Source: Synanceia verrucosa (taxonomy: Eukaryota > Chordata > Actinopteri > Perciformes > Synanceiidae). Taken from it: a DNA stretch of 64,000 nucleotides. Below are positions 60,186 to 64,000 of the stretch, one piece after another. A model generated the notes under the pieces. The model saw nothing but the letters and a program-made list of their open reading frames with translations, was not told the DNA's origin and did no database searches. Each line of letters begins with the position of its first letter. The first letter of the stretch is position 1. A program made the position numbers and the translations under genes. The stretch spans positions 11,887,431-11,951,430 of the forward strand of contig CM056550.1 in NCBI GenBank assembly GCA_029721515.1, given 5' to 3'.

Positions 60186-61179
60186 GCGGGGGCGAGTAAG
60201 GGCTTCTTCGGAGGAGGAAGCCAGCGTCCTCCTCTGAGGAAGCCGGTAGAATCACTCAGTCAGTCCCGCGAGGAGGAACTAGAAGCGGGGGATAAGCTCT
60301 CATGGCGCTGACATGTTTCTCTGAGCTAACAGCAAATGCTAAGTGAAGCCACATTCAAATAACTCAACGCATAACTCAACGATGGCAACACAGATAGCTC
60401 AAAATACAAGCAAATTCAAAGTTATTTCTTCAGTAAAACATCATCATAAATCAATGTAAACTATTAAAGAATAATAAATGGCGCTTATACCAGCATCTGT
60501 GATTCTTTATTGATACGATAATTTGATCAGTTTAGGAGTGGCAGTGATTTACAGCTATTTGAGCTGGTGATCAGCTATTAAACAGGTGGCTCACCTGTTC
60601 AGACAGGGCACGGAGGTGTAACTGCTATTGATCAAATATGAAATAGAATGATCAGATTCAGAACAGCTTCAGGTATGAGAATTTTGACCCGATTTACAGC
60701 ACTCTCAGCACACAAGGTAAAGAAATAATAAAATATGTCAAAGGTAAATAACAAGGCACCGGCACTGGATTCAGGAGTGACGGTGAGGAGAAGCGCTCCC
60801 TTTTTTTCAGGTGTAGAGGTGAAACCTCACCTGTGATTCAACGTTTGTACTTTACTGTAATAAACATTATATTGTTGAAAAGCCCAATTTATCTGCTTTC
60901 AGAATCAACTGAATGCCTTCAATAGCACACACTGATCAGGAGTTACGGTCATCAGAAGAGAGGCTGTGAAATCCTGTCGGCGCCGACAGGTCTGGTGGTA
61001 ATTAAGAGGGACATTGAATAAACATTTTAAGTTCAATCAGGACAGACTAATAAGATGAGAGATGGCTGAAAGGTATAGACGAGACGATTTATTGTAGCCC
61101 GATGTTACAATGCCGAATGCCTCGGGGCTTGATGACTGTACAGGATATGACACCCTCTGACCTTTACAAACAACCCTCA
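60186..61179. other. Intergenic, no gene seen
   Basis: A G-rich block with GAGGAGGAAG phrases lies at 60210-60290. No domain or splice pattern stands out. Confidence 0.35.
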
Positions 61180-61410
61180 CATTGACTAAGGAAAAACTCC
61201 CCAAACAAAACCCTTTACTTAACAGGGAAAAACAAATGGAAGAAACCTCAGGAAGAGCACCAGAGGAGGGATCCCTCTTCCAGGATGGCCAGACGTGCAA
61301 CAGATGTCATGTGTACAGAATAACGGCGATAAAGCAATATTACCTCCATATAAGAACAGTTAATACATGAAAGTATCCAATTCCATATAACAGTTAACAC
61401 CTAGAGAATT
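61180..61410. repeat. Dispersed teleost repeat
   Basis: The text GGGAAAAACAAATGGAAG, GAAACCTCAGGAAGAG and GATCCCTCTTCCAGGATGG is known to me as a high-copy fish repeat. The class is unknown. Confidence 0.5.
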
Positions 61411-61822
61411 GTGAGAAATGCCTGACACCATGTACAATGATAGCATGCATAGATTTAAGTGAAAGGTGAAATACATTTGTTCTGCACACAATAAAACTTT
61501 TGGCGCTCAGACGCCAGGGAGTAGATCAGCGTCGTGACTGATCTAGAGAAGAGATGCCGACATCTGAAGAGATGATCTCCCCCCAAAAATAAAGTAAAGG
61601 CATACCTTACCTGATTTGGACAGAATCAATCTATAAAACAAAACACAACAGACAAGGTTAAAACACTGCACAGCAAATGGAGAGGATAGACTGGCAAGGT
61701 TTTGAAGCGGAAATCGTGAGTTTGAAGCAGTAGAGATGGAGAGTAGAATGCATGATATTCGGAGGAACCGCAAAGCTGTGCGGAGCAGAGACAGATAATA
61801 CTGCCACGTAAAGCAGTAGGGA

Positions 61823-62560
61823 CAGCAATGCTATGCTGTGGAGAATTAACAGACTGCAACGATATGCAGTAGAAACAGCAATGCTATGCTGTGGAGAGTT
61901 AATAGACAGCAACTATATGCAGTAGAAGCAGCAATGCTATGCTGTAGAGAGTTAACAGACTGCAATGATATGCAGAGAAACAGCAATGCTAGGCTGTGGA
62001 GAGTTAACAGACAGCAACTATATGCACTAGAAGCAGAAATGCTATGCTGTGGAGAGTGAACAGATGGCAACAATATGCAGTAGACACAGCAATGCTATGT
62101 GAGGACAGGAGAAAGACAGCCGCGATAGCCGGTAGAAGCAGCAATGCTATGCTGTGGAGTCGGAAGACTGCAACGATATGCAGTAGAAGCAGCAATGCTA
62201 TGCCATGGAGAGGGAACAGACAGTAACGATATGCAGTAGAAGCAGCAATGCAGAGTGGGAATAGAGGAGGCAGCGAAGCCATAGGAACAGCTGGGAAAGC
62301 AGCCACAAAATGCAGATACCACCACCGGAGATATGCCTGCTTACTAAAACACTGTGCAGCAAATGGGGAGAATACACTGGCAAAGTTATGAAGAGGAAAT
62401 CGTGATGTTGAGTGGTGGAGAGGGAGCGTAGACTGCAACGATATGCAGTAGAAACAGCAATGCTATGCTGTGGAGAGTTAACAGACGGCAACGATATGCA
62501 GTAGACGCAATGCTCTGCTGTGGAGATGGAACAGACTGCAACGATATGCAGTAGAAGCAA
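61823..62560. repeat. 53-bp minisatellite
   Basis: Units beginning CAGCAATGCTATGCTGTGG start at 61823, 61876, 61929, 61981, 62034, 62087, 62139, 62190 and 62243, so the period is 51-53 bases. Two or three more start at 62455 and about 62507. A flanking segment at 61664-61725 recurs at 62346-62410, so a larger block was duplicated as well. Several overlapping minus-strand frames are produced by the repeat and are not considered genes. Confidence 0.92.
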
Positions 62561-64000
62561 CAACTTAATCGGTGGTTAGCGAATAGGCTGGGAAAAGAGG
62601 GATCAAAAGATCAAATGTTAAACTGATACCGGCACGAGGCCCTGAATATACCGGGCTTAAATGACGAACATCAACACAGTAGGTGAGGAAGGCGCAAGTG
62701 TTTTAATTGGCATGGGCTTTAAATCGCAGAGCACAGCGATTCTTTTACGAAGCTGGAGATGAACCCAAATGTGGCATGCTGTTGTGATAGGAGAATCTTG
62801 TGAATTGCGGAGGAAGAATAAAACTCTAAAATCCAATGCTCAGTGAAACACTGGCCTTGAAAAGAATCCCCCCAAAACCCTGGAAGGAGCCGCATGCGTG
62901 GAAACTGCTGAAATCAGAGGAGTGAATGATGTAGTCATATCGCCTGAAAATGAATGAGCGCCCTTGAGAGCTTATGCGCATGTAAAATTGCGCCCCAGCA
63001 GGATGCATTGCTGCTTTGTGAAGCACGTAACTGAACAGGTGCTTTAATTTGCAAGTGAGGAGCATGATTTATTATGCGGGAAACCAATAGTAGAAGATCA
63101 TCCAGAAGTTGAGCGTAGATGAAGTCTGATGTTATTTAGGAGGATCCAGCAGAGGCTTCTGCCACCATGTTAAAAGACATGGACTAGTCCAACACTAACG
63201 CCCACTTGATGCCGAACAGATGCCAGTGAGAGGGGTGGATGTAACTTTTTTTTTTTTTTTTTAATAAATTTTAAAGCATCGATTATGTCACCTTTGATAG
63301 CCGCGCCCCTTGTCCGGCTAATTTAATCAGCCTGCTACGCAACTAGAAAAGAGAGGAGAATCAAGACTAAGTAACCCTTGTTCGATTCTTCCTTAACAAC
63401 TGGGAAACATGCTCTGTATTTTTGAGAGCTGCCTGCGGATTTTTTGAACATAAGAATTAATGAGGAATTAAAGGATGAAATGAACCCCCACGCAGACCCT
63501 AAGACAGATCAGTGAGCGGATGATTGGGAAGCACCAAGCCTTGATGGTTAGACAGTTCTGTGCCCAGAGTTTGGACGTTTATTGGAGGAACGGATGTCCT
63601 TTCATGGTGTGTGAGAGCCGCGCTGGTCCGCTTGCTGAGGGTGGACCAGGCGGGCGAGGATCAACTGTGGTGGCGTGCAGATTTGGTGCGTCTCCTTGCA
63701 TGCGCTTCTGCTGCGCTGTCTAATGCAGCAGGAGTTGTCAGAGGAAATCATGGAGCAGCAGGAACGGCAGATGTGGACACCAGGGCTCGTGAGGCCCATG
63801 TTCCCGCCACAGGTGACTGCATGAGACCCACCACTGATCATGAGGGGAATTTCAGAGTCCAGGATTTCCCAGTTAGTCGAGTGTTTGACTGTTCATTGTA
63901 GAGCACTGCTTTGCTGGCGAAATAACATTGTAGTATTGATAAAATAAGTTCCTTTTATACATGAGATTTAAATCATGGATAAGTGTCAAATACGCATGAA
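62561..64000. other. Unrecognised sequence at window end
   Basis: There is a poly-T tract at 63247-63262. The strand-plus frame 63560-63901 is GC-richer (113 codons, Ala/Arg/Val-rich) but shows no motif and overlaps open frames in other phases. It may be an internal part of a larger mobile element. No call is made. Confidence 0.3.

Noticed and set aside
61823..62560. CRISPR-like array
   Set aside because: Units are contiguous with a 51-53 base period and no unique spacers, and the genome is a vertebrate.
61543..62563. Several overlapping minus-strand frames with Ser/His/Cys repeats
   Set aside because: They are produced by the 53-bp tandem repeat and by dispersed-repeat sequence; phases overlap and no domain is present.
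63560..63901. 113-codon Ala/Arg-rich frame
   Set aside because: Open frames on both strands overlap here because of higher GC, and there is no motif or splice context.

Overview
The window looks like nuclear DNA of a teleost fish, probably a percomorph. It is AT-rich, has no long prokaryote-like ORFs, has GT-AG spliced exons, and is full of fish repeat families: a Tc1 DD34E transposon, hAT and TTAA-target non-autonomous elements, tRNA-type SINEs, L2-like LINE fragments, LTR remnants and many (CA)n tracts. No rRNA or tRNA gene was seen.

Bases 1-36937 form a giant imperfect inverted repeat. The left arm (1 to about 14815, truncated by the window start) is matched in reverse by the right arm (about 23290-36937). 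They surround an 8.5 kb spacer that contains a 500-base assembly gap (20452-20951). Base 1 pairs with 36937 and the coordinate sum stays at 36938 over the first kilobase. Stretches compared by eye differ by only a few percent, but there are discrete indels: a 2.3 kb fold-back element reduced to one arm on the right, about 2 kb of gene fragments missing on the left, and about 1.5 kb present only on the left. Each arm carries the same candidate spliced polyadenylated transcript and a locus of an unrecognised multi-copy gene family.

That family is the most interesting coding content. Four phase-compatible exons give a protein of about 313 residues that looks like two tandem OB-folds (RPA1-like single-stranded nucleic-acid binding is the inference) plus an acidic Asp/Pro-rich tail. 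There are copies at 10900, 25406, 27631 (minus strand) and 50323, plus fragments at 11422, 25044 and 49106. No copy in the window is clearly complete, so no functional copy can be claimed here.

From 37 to 46 kb are an L2-like LINE fragment, a near-complete Tc1 element with a frameshifted N-terminus, and a multi-exon USP37-like ubiquitin-specific protease. The protease keeps Cys, His and Asp box residues but has a duplicated decayed exon and several frame lesions, so it is called a pseudogene. A SINE with target-site duplication and a 1.1 kb TTAA element sit in its last long intron. From 46 to 54 kb are LTR remnants, fold-back element arms and the third OB-family locus. From 54 to 64 kb are LINE fragments, dispersed repeats, a 53-bp minisatellite and unrecognised sequence.
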